Origin: Stenopsyche tienmushanensis
Taxonomy: Eukaryota > Arthropoda > Insecta > Trichoptera > Stenopsychidae
Direction: 5' to 3'
Length of the DNA: 64,000 nt
Assembly: GCA_008973525.1 (NCBI GenBank)
Contig: WACJ01000114.1
Location: forward strand, 310,001 to 374,000
Shown piece after piece: positions 42,962-54,007 of this stretch. Every line of letters starts with the position of its first letter. The stretch's first letter is position 1. Under the pieces are notes generated by a model. That model saw only the letters and a list, made by a program, of their open reading frames with translations, ran no database searches and was not told the origin of the DNA. The position numbers and the translations under genes are program-made.

Positions 42962-43948
42962 TAGGAAATCCAATCCCGAGCCAAAATTTCGATCCCGGGA
43001 TTTCATTAGACAACCCCGGGACCAGTCCCGGGATTGGGATTTTCAATATTTTAAGAAATTACCTTGATGAATTTGATCAAAAATTACTAATCAGTTCATT
43101 TGTTCAATATAAAAAATCACTTGAAGGCCAAAGAATTTTATTTATTTAAGAAAAGATAAAAATACAATTCAAAAATAGATAAATAAAACACTAAAAATAT
43201 TCAAATATTATTTTGAAAATATTCCCGAAGTAACATTAACATTAAACATTAGTGTTTCGTCATTTAGTCTGGATCTGATTTTGAAAGTCAGACAACTAGC
43301 TGCTGAAAATGCACGCTCAGCTTCCACACTCGTTGGAGGTATTGTCATCAGATATTTAAATCCTAGTTCGAGTTTATGATCGCGTGAGCCCTCATTTTCG
43401 TATAACACCATTAATGTGACTGATAAAATTCTTTTCTGCTGAGACACGGACTAAAATTCGCAAAATTCGATTTCCCGACAAATTATTTATTTCCGTCGCT
43501 GCAAATGAATACCTATATACTATAATACTTTAATGTTCTTTGTAATTATATTACGGAAGAATAAAAAAATTCTGAACCCCGTATCTATTATATTTCATAT
43601 CGATATTCCCATTATTCGTCGAGGTGTAGTAAATACATCACCGGCAGGGAAAGGTTACTATAACAATTTGAAAGACATACATGTACGCTATATATGTATA
43701 CATACATAGATTAGACAGTCACTGCCTCTAGGCGTCGCCTAAGTTCGCCAATTAGTAATTACGCCACTGTTTCCAAGCATCCAGATTTCGTCGGGAATGT
43801 CTCGGCTTAGTAGCCTTCATCGTGTTGTTGAGGTGTACGATTTCTGTTAGATAAAAATTTCAATCCCGAAATTTTCGGGATTACGTTTTCTAATCCCGGG
43901 ATTCTTAAGTATCTAAAACTGTCTGGGATCCCGGGATTGGATTCCCTA
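42962..43948 (-). mobile_element. hAT derivative copy D (complete, 987 bp, with target duplication)
   Basis: Ends TAGGAAATCCAATCCCG and, inverted, GGATTGGATTCCCTA, with the identical 8-bp duplication TTCGTGAT at 42954-42961 and 43949-43956. Of the copies here it keeps the best C-terminal transposase piece (43208-43447, minus strand). CCCGGGAT palindromes cluster within about 80 bp of each end. It retains the internal block at about 43706-43850 that copy A has lost. The rest of the transposase is absent, so it is non-autonomous. Confidence 0.92.
43208..43447 (-). pseudogene. hAT transposase C-terminal (dimerisation) fragment, copy D
   Basis: A 79-codon frame reading VTLMVLYENEGSRD, LELGFKYLMTIPPTSVEAER and then AFSAASCLTFKIRSRLNDET. 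The SxxxERxFSxA...KxRSRL pattern is the hAT C-terminal dimerisation domain. It ends normally inside the element (SGIFSK, stop at 43208-43210). Only about one tenth of a full transposase is present. Confidence 0.85.
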
Positions 43949-43956
43949 TTCGTGAT

Positions 43957-45349
43957 TGTCGCCGTATCATCATGGCAAATAAATGAACTCTTAAAAGTTC
44001 TCGACATTTTAATTGTTTCCCTCTCTTTTTGAGGATCCTCCTTTTCGGTGTTGTCCGATGAGCGGCCAAAAATAATTAACCGCCCCTACGGAGATAAAAA
44101 AAATATTCAGTCGTATACTGCGAGTCCGAATCGAGGCTGCGAGCCCTATCGACAATGAGGGCGGATGAGAGGCGCGCGGGTGCGTCTGGACCTCGGACCG
44201 TCCCGCGATTCGAGACGTCCCTCGTGGTGGGATGCATGAGGCAGCCGTGACGAAAAATGCGGGCCCTATGAGACGCCAAGGGGCCTACGCATTTTTTATT
44301 GTGGTTTATATATTTTTTTTACATATGTCATTAAGTACAAACATAAATGACAATTTTCAATCATAAATTAATTATACAGTAAATGATAATATAATGGCTA
44401 TCAAGAGTTTATTTGTCCATTCTTTTGCTATCAATAATTAATGCGAATTTATTGCTCCATTTATATGCAAATTGAACGATCACAATTTTTCTATCGGTCA
44501 TTGAACTGAATGATGATGCAACAGTAGAATAATATTTTTCTATTCGTTTATTCAAATGCACGATGGTAAATTAAAATTAAGGCCAAATAATTTGATTGAT
44601 GTTTGAATACCTTGCTAATATTATTTATGCATCTATGAAGCATTTAGTGGCGTCGTTATTATCGCTGTCATTCGAATCCTCGAGCGCTTAATTCACTAAT
44701 CGCACGATCTGTCAGATTCGATTTGACAATTGAATGTTTTGCTAGGGCCGAGTTTCTCGATTGTGTCACGATGGCGCTGCTATAGATCGCGACACATTTC
44801 AAATTTTTATCGATGAATCATGCGGGTCGTGAATCACAAAATTTTGACCATGATCGATGTATTGACGAAAAAATTCGGACGCGTCGAATTGTTTAATTAT
44901 ATTGAATGGTACATTAATTTTATTTCGTTAGCGTTGATTATGCATTTATGCAAATTGATAAGCGTTAATGTTATCGTCTCAAAATGAGGACGTTAGTTTA
45001 AATATATTTTTGAAATACAGATTATAAAATATGTATAATAATATTAGCATGATTTAAAATGCGTGCATTTTTATAATAATTTATGTGTAGATGAAATTTT
45101 AATAAAAATGCTACTTACCATTTATATTAATTATGTTTTTAAAGAACATTTATGATTATTTATTTGCTTTAATTTGTGTGAATAAAAGAGGTTAGGATTT
45201 AAAGTGGCTTTATGTAATTTTCTCTGCATTTCATATATCATGTAATTTTTGGTCAGATGCCAAGTAAAAATTCGATGAATAAAAAAGAGAAATTCATAAT
45301 TTTTTTGGTGTAAATTCCATTAAAAAATATGTTTTGGGTATATAAGTGG
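43957..45349. other. Unassigned DNA; GC-rich patch then AT-rich tract
   Basis: 44100-44280 is GC-rich and shares a GTAxTGCGAGTxCGxATCG block with 42700-42790. The minus-strand frame over it (44076-44279) has no motif. From 44290 to 45349 the sequence is AT-rich without recognisable features. Confidence 0.4.
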
Positions 45350-45420
45350 ACAAATGCGGTCAGCAGTGCGGTTAAGTAACGGCATCATGCTTAGCCCAGG
45401 GGCGGTTTCCCGATCACTTT
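45350..45420 (+). repeat. Possible tRNA-derived SINE head
   Basis: GCAGTGCGGTTAAGTAACGG followed about 30 bases later by GGGCGGTTTCCCGATCA is a loose match to pol III A and B boxes of tRNA-derived SINEs. It does not fold as a tRNA and no second copy is seen in the window. Confidence 0.25.
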
Positions 45421-45483
45421 CCGCTGCAACATTAGCACTTATCGGACGATCAGATTTTTTTTCTAGTAACACGACCGTGTTAA

Positions 45484-45535
45484 ACACGCACACACACACG
45501 CGCGCGCAATTACACACATACGCACACACAAAAGC
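45484..45535. repeat. CA/CG dinucleotide microsatellite
   Basis: ACACGCACACACACACGCGC and a following CACACATACGCACACACAAA tract. Confidence 0.85.
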
Positions 45536-45649
45536 GCTTTTGGGTGATGCCGTAGGATTGATGAACACTGTGTCGATATACGAAATTCGGACTCACCCCC
45601 GCATCACTGCAGCATCATTCTGGTGGGACATGGTCGCTAAAACACGAGT

Positions 45650-45830
45650 TTGAACCGTCGTCTATAGAAACGAAGCACGCGCTGTGCTTGTAGAGACGAC
45701 TGCCGTCATAATCGCGAGGGGTCCGGGGAAACGCGTGCGGGGGCGTCGGCCCAGGGCGAGGCGCCCCGCGGGGTAGGGGCGACGCTGTGCGTCAGAAGTG
45801 CGCAACATCTTGGCCACCCCCAAATTCAAA
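45650..45830. repeat. GC-rich tract with hairpin
   Basis: GTCGTCTATAGAAACGAAGC faces GTGCTTGTAGAGACGAC (about 45657-45702), forming an imperfect stem. It is followed by about 100 bp of strongly GC-rich sequence (GGGGCGTCGGCCCAGGGCGA) that contrasts with the AT-rich surroundings. The overlapping frame 45354-45653 is not convincing as a gene. Confidence 0.5.
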
Positions 45831-45839
45831 TCGCCTGTA

Positions 45840-46259
45840 TCCTCACGCTACTACGAAAAAATAGTACGTACCTATTAATTTTTCAACATAAATTCGTAAT
45901 ACCCAAATATATATTCAAATATCAAGAAAGAAAAAAAAAACAAATACTTTTCAAGTAAAGCTATTTTTTTATAAATTACACAAACACAGCTTAATACTTT
46001 AGCTAAAAAATTCAATAGTTTTAAAAGTGAACTGAAGAAAAAGAGAAGTACAGACTAAGTGCGAGTCTTTATAAAACGGAAGAATAGTTGAGATCAGACA
46101 GACAGCGACTAGTAGTATTAGGTCTTTTTTTATACAAAGACCATGCCCCGGGCTACTGTGCGGTTTATTCCGAGTGCCCTCGGACTTTTTTCTGCAAGGA
46201 GTAAATTTAAAAAAGAACACACATACACACAAAACTCCTTGTCTTCCCCTTGTCGTGCT
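45840..46259. other. Unassigned DNA
   Basis: No gene is recognised; a short ACACACATACACACAA microsatellite lies at about 46217-46233. Confidence 0.35.
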
Positions 46260-47320
46260 CGACCCAATCGTTAAGCATTTGCCAGAAACGATATTCGGGG
46301 CTCTGTAAGCCCTCCCTATCTACCGTTATTCGGTTCGTTCCTTTGTAGCTGCCAGGGCAGCTCGACGCTTTATCCTCTCGGCATTCTATTTGGATGCGAT
46401 CACCTTGGAGGTGAAGTCCCCCAGGCCATCCATTCTTCTTTGTTTTCTAGCATCGAGGCTATCATTTCATCCTTTGACGCTCGTTCTTCTCCTATGGAGG
46501 CGCGAATAATTTCCCGCTCTCCCTCCTATGCTTCACATTCGAACATTGTGTGCTCCGCATTATCCGCCTCAACCCCACGCCTCAATCCTAAGCAACCGTT
46601 CCCACTAAAGAGCTGAAGTCAGGTGATAGCTCAATCGTCCGTGTCTCCTTTCACTCCACTTCCTTGCGTCGGGCAGTAAAGTGTGAGTCCGCCATGGTCT
46701 GTTCTCTCGCTAGAGCGCACCTTTTTTGCACGCTCGAGTGACCTCAGATTTTTTTTCCTGTGAGAGAGGAATCTCGCTTAATACACCCTGGAACTTAGTC
46801 CTAGGGTAGTGTCAGATTCCTACTGACTAAACCCCTCCCTTGTTCTTTTCTGTTCTCCCGGTGTTGTTTATCACATTGCTTCGGAGAAACAGGTAGTCTG
46901 GTCCTATGTTTGGTCCTATTCTAGGATTGGAGAGCCGCTCCGCGTCTCTCTCTCTCACTGGCCTCTTTGGCGCTTGATGATGATTTCTTCAACGCAATAC
47001 CGCCAAAGGTGCCAGTTCTTCTTGCTCATCATCTCAGCTCAGCTATCCTGAGTGCTTGTTTCAGCGTTTTTCTCTGGGGTGTCTAAGCCTCACAATCATC
47101 GATGGTGTGTTTCGCATCATCGACCTCCGCTTGACAGTGGTAGCACGTCGTCCAAAGCCCTCTTCTTTGCTTGGAGGTCCAGCGGAGGGATTCCAGCGAT
47201 CACGATCACCGCATCTTCGGATACAGTTGCTGTGGTGACTCGGAGCACTCCTTGCCGTTGGACCAGCCAACTTCTTTCTATAGCTCTAAAGAGTATCCTC
47301 AGACTAGCCACACAGAATTG
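46260..47320 (-). pseudogene. R1/Jockey-type LINE, ORF2 C-terminal part
   Basis: Starting from the high coordinate, the minus strand reads VQRQGVLRVTTATVSEDAV and then IAGIPPLDLQAKKRALDDV at 47265-47150, the post-RT segment VQR..LRV..AYRTVS..A..V.AG..PL.L. Further on, frames show HGRLSYHLT-like residues at about 46645, EADNAEHTMFECEA at about 46590-46550, and MLENKEEWMAWG at about 46470-46435. The NAEHTMFEC block is the zinc-knuckle end. Several frameshifts break it. RT motifs are absent upstream. It is a truncated dead copy like those at 2206 and 59870. Confidence 0.75.
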
Positions 47321-48689
47321 TTCTCCACCTCTTTTTGATCCCTGAAAAACACTCTTTTAGTTTGAAGGAGCGTTTCTCGGATCCAACCTCAGTTTTAAGG
47401 AGGCTGCTGCAGATAACAAACTGCAGGGGCTCTCCCTTCCCCATAGTACCCGTATTGATTCGGTCATTTGTAGTACCAAGCCACGGAGACGAGTCTCCGT
47501 TCGAACAACCGTAGCTGTTCTCCTCTATGTGCACAATGCTGTTGAGGATAGTGGTAACGCCTTTTACATAGTTAACTCGTCCACAAAAGCAGTGTTTAAG
47601 GAACAGACCGACGAGGCTGTTTTCGTCCACCTCTACTCTACATCATTACCCCAGTCGTTCGACTGTTACCCCCTTCTGGGGTTTTGTGAACGGAAGAATA
47701 AAATATATATTTTTTAAAATCTAATTACAATAGATTTTCTTGGATTAAAATCCATATAATCATATCCTACTTAAAAAAATAGAAGAAGTAGAAATTAAAT
47801 TTCTTAACTCCTAACAAACTTTGATTTTATTCACTACTTTTGAAGGAGAAACTTTTATAAACGTAGTAGGGTAAATTGGATACAAAAACGTCACAAAAAG
47901 TGAAACGCTTCGCTTACTCCGACTTGTGTAACCAAATATAAATTGGAAAATGGACAAATAATTATGATTTATTCACATTGTAATTTTTACAATGCAATCA
48001 AAATAAAGTATAGCGGGCCGGATTGCGGACATGTCCGGTTGGTTATTTTTTTTATAAAAAGCATATTTTTATGAATTGTGCTGTCTTCTGGTTAATGTCG
48101 GCTAAATTAGGCGATATTTTTCCGCGTTCATTGGTTTATGGAAAGGAAAAGAAGGATTTATTGAAACTATTCTTACAAAATTTTGCTCATTTTCAATATA
48201 CAGAAAGGCGAAAAATTATGCTTAATTTCCGAATATAATTTTTTCTTCTTCTCATTGTAGAACGCGTTCGTAAAACGTAAGTTAAAATAACCATATTGTT
48301 CTATCCATCTGAATTATCGTTTTCGAAGTCACTCTCTTCAATGTTTGGTTCATCTTCATTGGAATAATCTAAATCTTCTTCTATTTCATTGTTTTCTGTT
48401 TCTATTTGATTTCTGGTACAATGTTTCAATTACAGCTAGATGTATATGTAGTATGATTTATGCAAAGTTTGGAATCATCTCAGTATTGTACTTTTCAAAG
48501 GTAGGATAGTTCATCAATATAAATCAGGATTGCGACGATGAATCGAAAAATTTGGTACATTCATGATAATAGTCCAGTAGCTATATCACAATTTCGTATT
48601 TTTTTAATAAGTGTATTTTGTAAAATGAATCGATGTTTGGACGATGAAGTCGATGAGAAGATTATGAGTAGGACTTGTTAAATATAATG
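47321..48689. other. Unassigned DNA
   Basis: The minus-strand frame at 47304-47630 (108 codons) adjoins the LINE but shows no LINE motif. Near 48310-48415 the minus strand encodes a very acidic stretch (ENNEIEEDLDYSNEDEP), as found at piggyBac N-termini and elsewhere; this is too little to call. Confidence 0.35.
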
Positions 48690-48890
48690 AGGGTTGGCAC
48701 GAAGACGCCCGAGGGCCACCCCTGGCGCACGCCAACATGGCGCGAGGCGCACGGCGCATGCCAGCGGCCCTCTGCGACGCCAGGCAGCTGTTCAATGAAT
48801 GACGTCACACGATACTACCTTCAACGTGCGTCTGCGGGCGCGTTACGCCACTTTTCCGGGTGACGTAACGTGACGCAGCGTAAAAAAATT
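48690..48890. repeat. GC-rich, CpG-rich tract
   Basis: A tract rich in CpG (GGCGCACGCCAACATGGCGC, GACGTCACACG, GTGACGTAACGTGACGCAGC) stands out from AT-rich flanks. TGACGTAA/TGACGTCA words are ATF/CREB-type palindromes, but with no gene nearby a regulatory role is only a guess. Frames on both strands overlap here without motifs. Confidence 0.4.
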
Positions 48891-49709
48891 GGAGACTCCA
48901 ATCAATGAAAATTCGCGAATTTGCTGCCTACAACATAGATGTCTTCGTCGCGGGCCTCTGACCATTTTCCGGCTATGCGAAGAAGTCGTAGCTCTCTAAA
49001 TGGGTCAAGGCTACGTCAAAGTACATGCATACCTACATACTTTCGATTAATCCTATATTTGCATATACACCCTAGCATTGAAGTTCTGCAATGGGAAGAG
49101 CTGGATGACACCAGTATTCAAATCAGGCCGCATATTCTTCCCGAGAGAGCTCGAAAGAATTTATGCAATCCCTTTCTAAAACAACATACAGTAATGTCGA
49201 AGTCGGATGCTCTCAAAATATTTGTGAAAATGGAGAAGACATCTTCCAAGTTTCCTTGCCGATGCGAAACCTCACTATTTTTTAAGGATATATGACATTC
49301 ATACACTAAACGTGTGCGAAAGAGAAAAGAGCTTTTGCGTAAATGATAAGCGGAAATACACTCACTTTCATTCCATTCAAGCTTTCATAGGGAGGATATC
49401 CTATGTAATATATAACTTCACTTTCGATCCATTCAAATTATCCACAGCATTTGTTACTTTCATTGTGTGCTCGTAAATCATTTGCCATTTTTTTTGCCAA
49501 AACGATGAAATACCGAACATTCGACAAAGATCAAAGCTGATTTGGATGGTCCAAATCAAAAACATGAATTTTATGAGTGCATCTAGATGAAAATCTAAGC
49601 TGCGGCATCGAATGGTCACAAACAGAATTATATCGATTTGGTTTTCGGTTCAGAATTATTCATTTTTTATTTGTATTCAAAACTTATTTTCTAACATAAT
49701 TTAGACCAT
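48891..49709. other. Unassigned DNA
   Basis: A 118-codon plus-strand frame at 48939-49295 has no motif I recognise (it includes the cysteine-poor stretch KIFVKMEKTSSKFPCRCE). The rest holds nothing identifiable. Confidence 0.3.
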
Positions 49710-49958
49710 TTAACTCTTTATTTTAATTCTTTAAATAGCGAGCTAATTTTAAATCATCATAAACTTATATGCTATATTTGTATGTCCGCCACTTATCATC
49801 CGTACAAATCCATTTATCTGTCAGGACCGTCGCAGCGTGTATGAAGCTTGTACATGAATAAATAAACACTGTCGATAGCACACAATATTCGGTCATTTCT
49901 TCAAATAAACATAAACAATACACTTGAAATCGATTAATTTGGGTTATCAATCGTACGA
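49710..49958 (-). mobile_element. piggyBac-type MITE family 2, copy in reverse orientation
   Basis: TTAA at 49710-49713 followed by CTCTTTATTTTAATTC, then GCTAATTTTAAATCATCATA onwards matches the reverse complement of the right part of the unit at 52360-53025 over about 220 bp (TGTCCGCCACTTATCATCCG, GCAGCGTGTATGAAGCTTGT). The far end runs out near 49958 without a clean TTAA. Confidence 0.65.
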
Positions 49959-50189
49959 TCTCATTACTCATGAGCCGATTGGAAGAAATTCTAGGGATTG
50001 GATTATTTTATTGATTTTCTCGTTAAGAAGTTCGACTATTTGAAATTGAAAAAAATAATATATATTCTTGAATTGCCTTTAAATATTGTGTCATTTTTGC
50101 TATTTCTATTTTTTTCAATGACTTTCAAAAGAATGGCGTCAACAAAAAAAGTCGGAAAAGGATTGATTTATGAAAGAATAATTCGAAAA

Positions 50190-50330
50190 GGGCAAAAATA
50201 ATGTCAAAATAGGGAAGATAAAAATGCTGGACAAGTGGGTGCCACACGAACTGTCTGAAGGCTAAGCTTCTCCCCGAGTCTCCGAAGAATAATTTGAAAA
50301 CAAAAATGCATCCAAGATTTGAAATAAGTT
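50190..50330 (+). pseudogene. mariner transposase fragment
   Basis: Plus-strand translation gives KMLDKWVPHELSEG at about 50223-50264, matching the mariner segment xKWVPHELxxxQ..R that precedes the first catalytic aspartate. Only this stretch is readable before repeat R-C begins. Confidence 0.55.
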
Positions 50331-50470
50331 ATATTTATTTGGGATCTATTACGAATAAACTTTCTAATTAGGAAAAAAAAACGAATAATATCCAATTTTA
50401 TAAACATTCGAAACCAACGAATATTGGGGAAAGGACAAATATATTCGAATATCTAATATTCGATTGGGAT
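50330..50470 (-). repeat. Dispersed repeat R-C, copy 2
   Basis: Reverse complement of 32877-33060 (CGAATAATATCCAATTTTAT, ATATTCGAATATCTAATATT, ending TTCGATTGGGA). It ends where the truncated hAT copy E begins. Confidence 0.5.
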
Positions 50471-51191
50471 GATAAAGGCTACTAAATCGAGACATTCTCA
50501 TACATATATGTTTTTCAAATTATTATATTAACTTTTCCCTACCGGTGATGTATTTACTACACCTCGACATTAATAATGGGAATATCGATATGAAATATAA
50601 TAGATACGGGCTTCAGAATTTTTGTATTGCTCCGTAATATAATTACAAATTACATGAAAGTATTATAGTATGTAAGTATTCATCTGCAGCAACGAAAATA
50701 AATAAGTGGTCGGGAAATCGGGAATTTTGCGAGTTTAGTCCGTGTCTCAACAGGTAGGAATTTTATCAGTCACATTGATGGTGTTATTATGAAAATGAGG
50801 GCTAACGCGTTCATCAACTCGAACTAGTATTTAAATATCTGATGACGATACCTCCAACGAGTGTGGAGGCTGAGTGTGCATTTTCAGCAGCAAGTTGCCT
50901 GGATTCCAAAATCAGATCCAGACTAAATGACGAAACAATCGATGGTTTAATGTTATTTTGGGCATATTTTCAAAATAATATTTGATTTTTTTGTATTTGA
51001 ATAGTATTTTTTATCTTTTCTTAAATAAATAAAATTCTTTGGCCTTCAAATTATTTTTTATATTAAACAAATATACATATTCTTAAACTATTGAAAATCT
51101 CGATCTTGGGATCCCGGGACTAATCCCGGGATCGTCTTATTCAATCCCGAAATCCCGGGATCGAAATTTTGCCTCGGGATTGGATTCCCTA
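50471..51191 (+). mobile_element. hAT derivative copy E (left end missing)
   Basis: Same orientation as copy C. Starts abruptly at the GGCTACTAAATCGAGACATT block instead of the usual end and runs to the normal right end GGATTGGATTCCCTA. The C-terminal transposase piece at about 50830-50945 reads PTSVEAECAFSAASCL, with the conserved arginine of the ERAF core changed to cysteine. The block between CATTC (50501) and the ATATATGT tract is also deleted. Confidence 0.85.
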
Positions 51192-52359
51192 GCTGTAATA
51201 CCTACCTTTGGTTTTAAGAAGGAGTAATGTATTATTTATTTATTTGTCTTGTTATTATTAACCCTTAACTGGTATCATATGTCAAATTTGACTCAAAAGC
51301 ATACAATTTCGGTTCTGGCTCCTGTAGGAACTGAGATATGCAGCTGACTGGGTCAAATTTGACCCACGCTACCAAATACGTAACTTTTTTCATCGGGAGT
51401 ATTTTTTATATTTTCCATTTTCAGTGAATATTTCAATAATAATAAAGGGACAAAAGTGTAATCATGATTTCATCTATTCATCATGATGGATCTGTGGATA
51501 CAGAGAGCGGACAACCAAAAATTAATCAATTTTACAATTGTAATAAATGTGGAGTTAATTTTTTGGACAAAAAATCGGTAGCCAGAAGAACTCAGAGATG
51601 GCCATGAGTTATTTGCTCAACAAATTTCAAATTTAAAAAATCCAAACGAGTGCACCGATATCTAAAAAAAAATCTCACAGTAAATATTTCAATTAATAAC
51701 ATCGGAGTTATTATATTTTTTCAGCTCCTTATTTTTACTGTTGTATTTCAGCAGCATTCATTTCTTTCCATTGTCCTGTATTAATTTGAAAGAATAGAGC
51801 TGAGTGGAACTCATCATCGCCATTGCATTCTTTTCAAAACATTATTACGAAACAATAGATCTGTAGAGTCTACGAGCTTCACCGATCTGTAGATTTGTAG
51901 AAACAATAGATCTGTATACTCTACGAGCTTCGCAGATCTATTGTTCCTGCCCGAATTCATAGATACAACTTTAGATTATGTATAAAGAGGCGATTGTTTT
52001 CGACGTTCATAAAGGGACATATTCTGGATTTTTCACATTTTTTTCTGTAATTTTATTCAAGTTTCGTACAATTTTTCATGTGCATTTAATATCGATTCTC
52101 ACGGCAAGAACTGTATGTGCGTCCCTACTATTATAGTTATCCGTGGCATAAATTCTAATGGAAAAAGTGCTTTATCATCGTAGAATATAATCACCATGAT
52201 TTTCACAAATATTATGTTCCATTATGTGGAATGTACTCTGAAGAACTATGTGATAAATTCTCTAAATTTCAATTCGCCTTCGCTAATTGGAAAAAATGTC
52301 CTCACTGATAATTTTCATATCTTTAAAGCGGCATATATTAAAAACTTAAATATAGTTTA

Positions 52360-53025
52360 TTAACCCCTTAAGGAGGTAAGATACGGCGCTGTGTGTAAAA
52401 CCAATTGTTCGAATAACGAATATGAAATTGGTAAAGCATTCGAATACTTTAATTTATACATATAAAAATCAGTGTGTGTCCGATCCAAATTTGCTAAGGT
52501 AAACAATGCCTTTTGTCAACTATGCCGAGAGGCGATAATGCCATCAATTAAATGTCTGTCCGAAGTCCGTTGTCTGTCCGATCCGCTTTGTTAAGGTAAA
52601 CAAAGCCTTTTGTCAACTATGCCGAGAGGCGTTAATGGTATGCCCGATTTTTGCTAAGGTAAAAGAAGTAATGCCATGAGTGGTGGGGGGCTCATGGGGC
52701 AGGGCTTGGCCGCGTAGCGTGTCAGGGCCGCGGTGTCTTGCGTATACCATACGATTGTATAGATCGTTAACCCAAATTTATCTACTAATAATGATATGTG
52801 AATGATATAATTAATCGATTTCAAGTGTATTGTTTATGTTTAATTGAAGAAATGACCGAATATTGTGTGCTATCGACAGTGTTTATTTATTTATGTACAA
52901 GCTTCATACACACTGCGACGGTCCTGACAGATAAGTGGATTTGTACAGATGATAAGTGGCGGACATGCAAATATAACATATAAGCTTATGATGATTTAAA
53001 ATTAGCTCACAACTCAAAGGGTTAA
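52360..53025 (+). mobile_element. piggyBac-type MITE family 2, nearly complete, with an inner tandem repeat
   Basis: TTAA at 52360-52363 with CCCCTTAAGGAGGTAAG and TTAA at 53022-53025 preceded by CACAACTCAAAGGG. It shares the ATGACCGAATATTGTGTGCT block with family 1, and the GCTTCATACACACTGCGACG block with the other family 2 copies. Inside, a unit with CTTTTGTCAACTATGCCGAG and AGGCG is repeated (52510-52540 and 52606-52635), starting from a Helitron-like ACATATAAAAATCAGTGTGT tract, so part of the interior may be a further insertion. Confidence 0.65.
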
Positions 53026-53362
53026 ATAGTAGCCATGCCCTTTGCCCCCATTGGAATAATGTATCAACCTAAAAAAAAAATATCCCACTTTTATTTAATT
53101 TGCGTGTTGTGTCAACGAGGACTCAAATGACAATCAGAGGGTGCGATGTCTGGTGATTAAGTGGTTGGGATAGAATTTCTTGTTTATCACTACAATTACC
53201 ACACCCGCCAATTCGACGGAATTGGAACTTTATGACCAAAATTACGAAACCCCTTATTATTATCTCCTAGTATTTTTTGCTGATTATTATATATGGAATG
53301 ATAGTAATATATATCTAACATTGAGATCTCCCTCGGCTTTGTAATTTACGTATGGCGTATAC

Positions 53363-53604
53363 CAGAGGAGTCAAACTCAAAAGCTAACATGGACCAAAAT
53401 AAAAAAATTACTAAAACTTAAATTTAGGAGGGCCGTAAAAAAATATTCACGCCAGAAAATTCAATCGTTGTAAGTATATTTTTATATCATTTGCATAAAA
53501 ATGGATGGGGGTGAAATAAAATAAGCATTTCTTACTAAACTATCATAGTTTAAATTTAAGGTCTTCAAAAATTAGTAACTAACCTAGGTATTTGACACCA
53601 TTTG
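53363..53604. mobile_element. hAT-like MITE inside the piggyBac composite
   Basis: Left end CAGAGGAGTCAAACTCAAAA, right end inverted CAAATGGTGTCAAATACC. The left end and the following block (GACCAAAATAAAAAAATTAC) match the right arm of 9022-9399 in reverse. The 8-bp flanks do not match. Confidence 0.5.
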
Positions 53605-53652
53605 ATTATTGTGTATTTAATTCATAAAAATATGTTTTTCAGTACTTATACT

Positions 53653-53815
53653 TTTTGAAAAACAGTACCCACAATATTTGGAACAGAATGTGTCTTACAA
53701 ATAAAGTTGGAACATTTATTACATTTTAGAGACTGTTTTCGGTAATTTTTCCAAACGCATAAGAAGCATCCAGCCCTTTTACGATTTAGGATAGTAACAA
53801 CGATAAAAGGCGATG
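53653..53815 (-). pseudogene. piggyBac transposase cysteine-rich C-terminus
   Basis: The minus strand reads RKRAGCFLCVWKNYRKQSLK and then CNKCSNFICKTHSVPN. The C-x2-C...C-x2-C...C-x2-H spacing is the piggyBac C-terminal cysteine-rich (RING/PHD-like) domain, which binds the element ends in characterised members. All these ligands are present, so this piece has decayed less than the rest. It ends at a stop near 53653. Confidence 0.7.
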
Positions 53816-54007
53816 GAACTGGTTCTTCATGCTGTGATTAATTTTCCGGCTGTCCATATATTTCCTCCAAAACAATGGAAATATTTGTATCATCTGTTTT
53901 ATGATGTAATATTAATATTTAGTAGTATTATAAAATTGAATACGCCCCCACGCGCCCCCGCCCCATTACATCACTGCTCCTGGGTCAATTTTGACCAACG
54001 ATACCAG

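Noticed and set aside
46999..47345. Plus-strand frames at 47052-47345
   Set aside because: The minus strand carries clear LINE motifs over the same bases.
52490..52640. CRISPR-like direct repeats
   Set aside because: Only two diverged units of unequal spacing in a eukaryotic MITE; no array.
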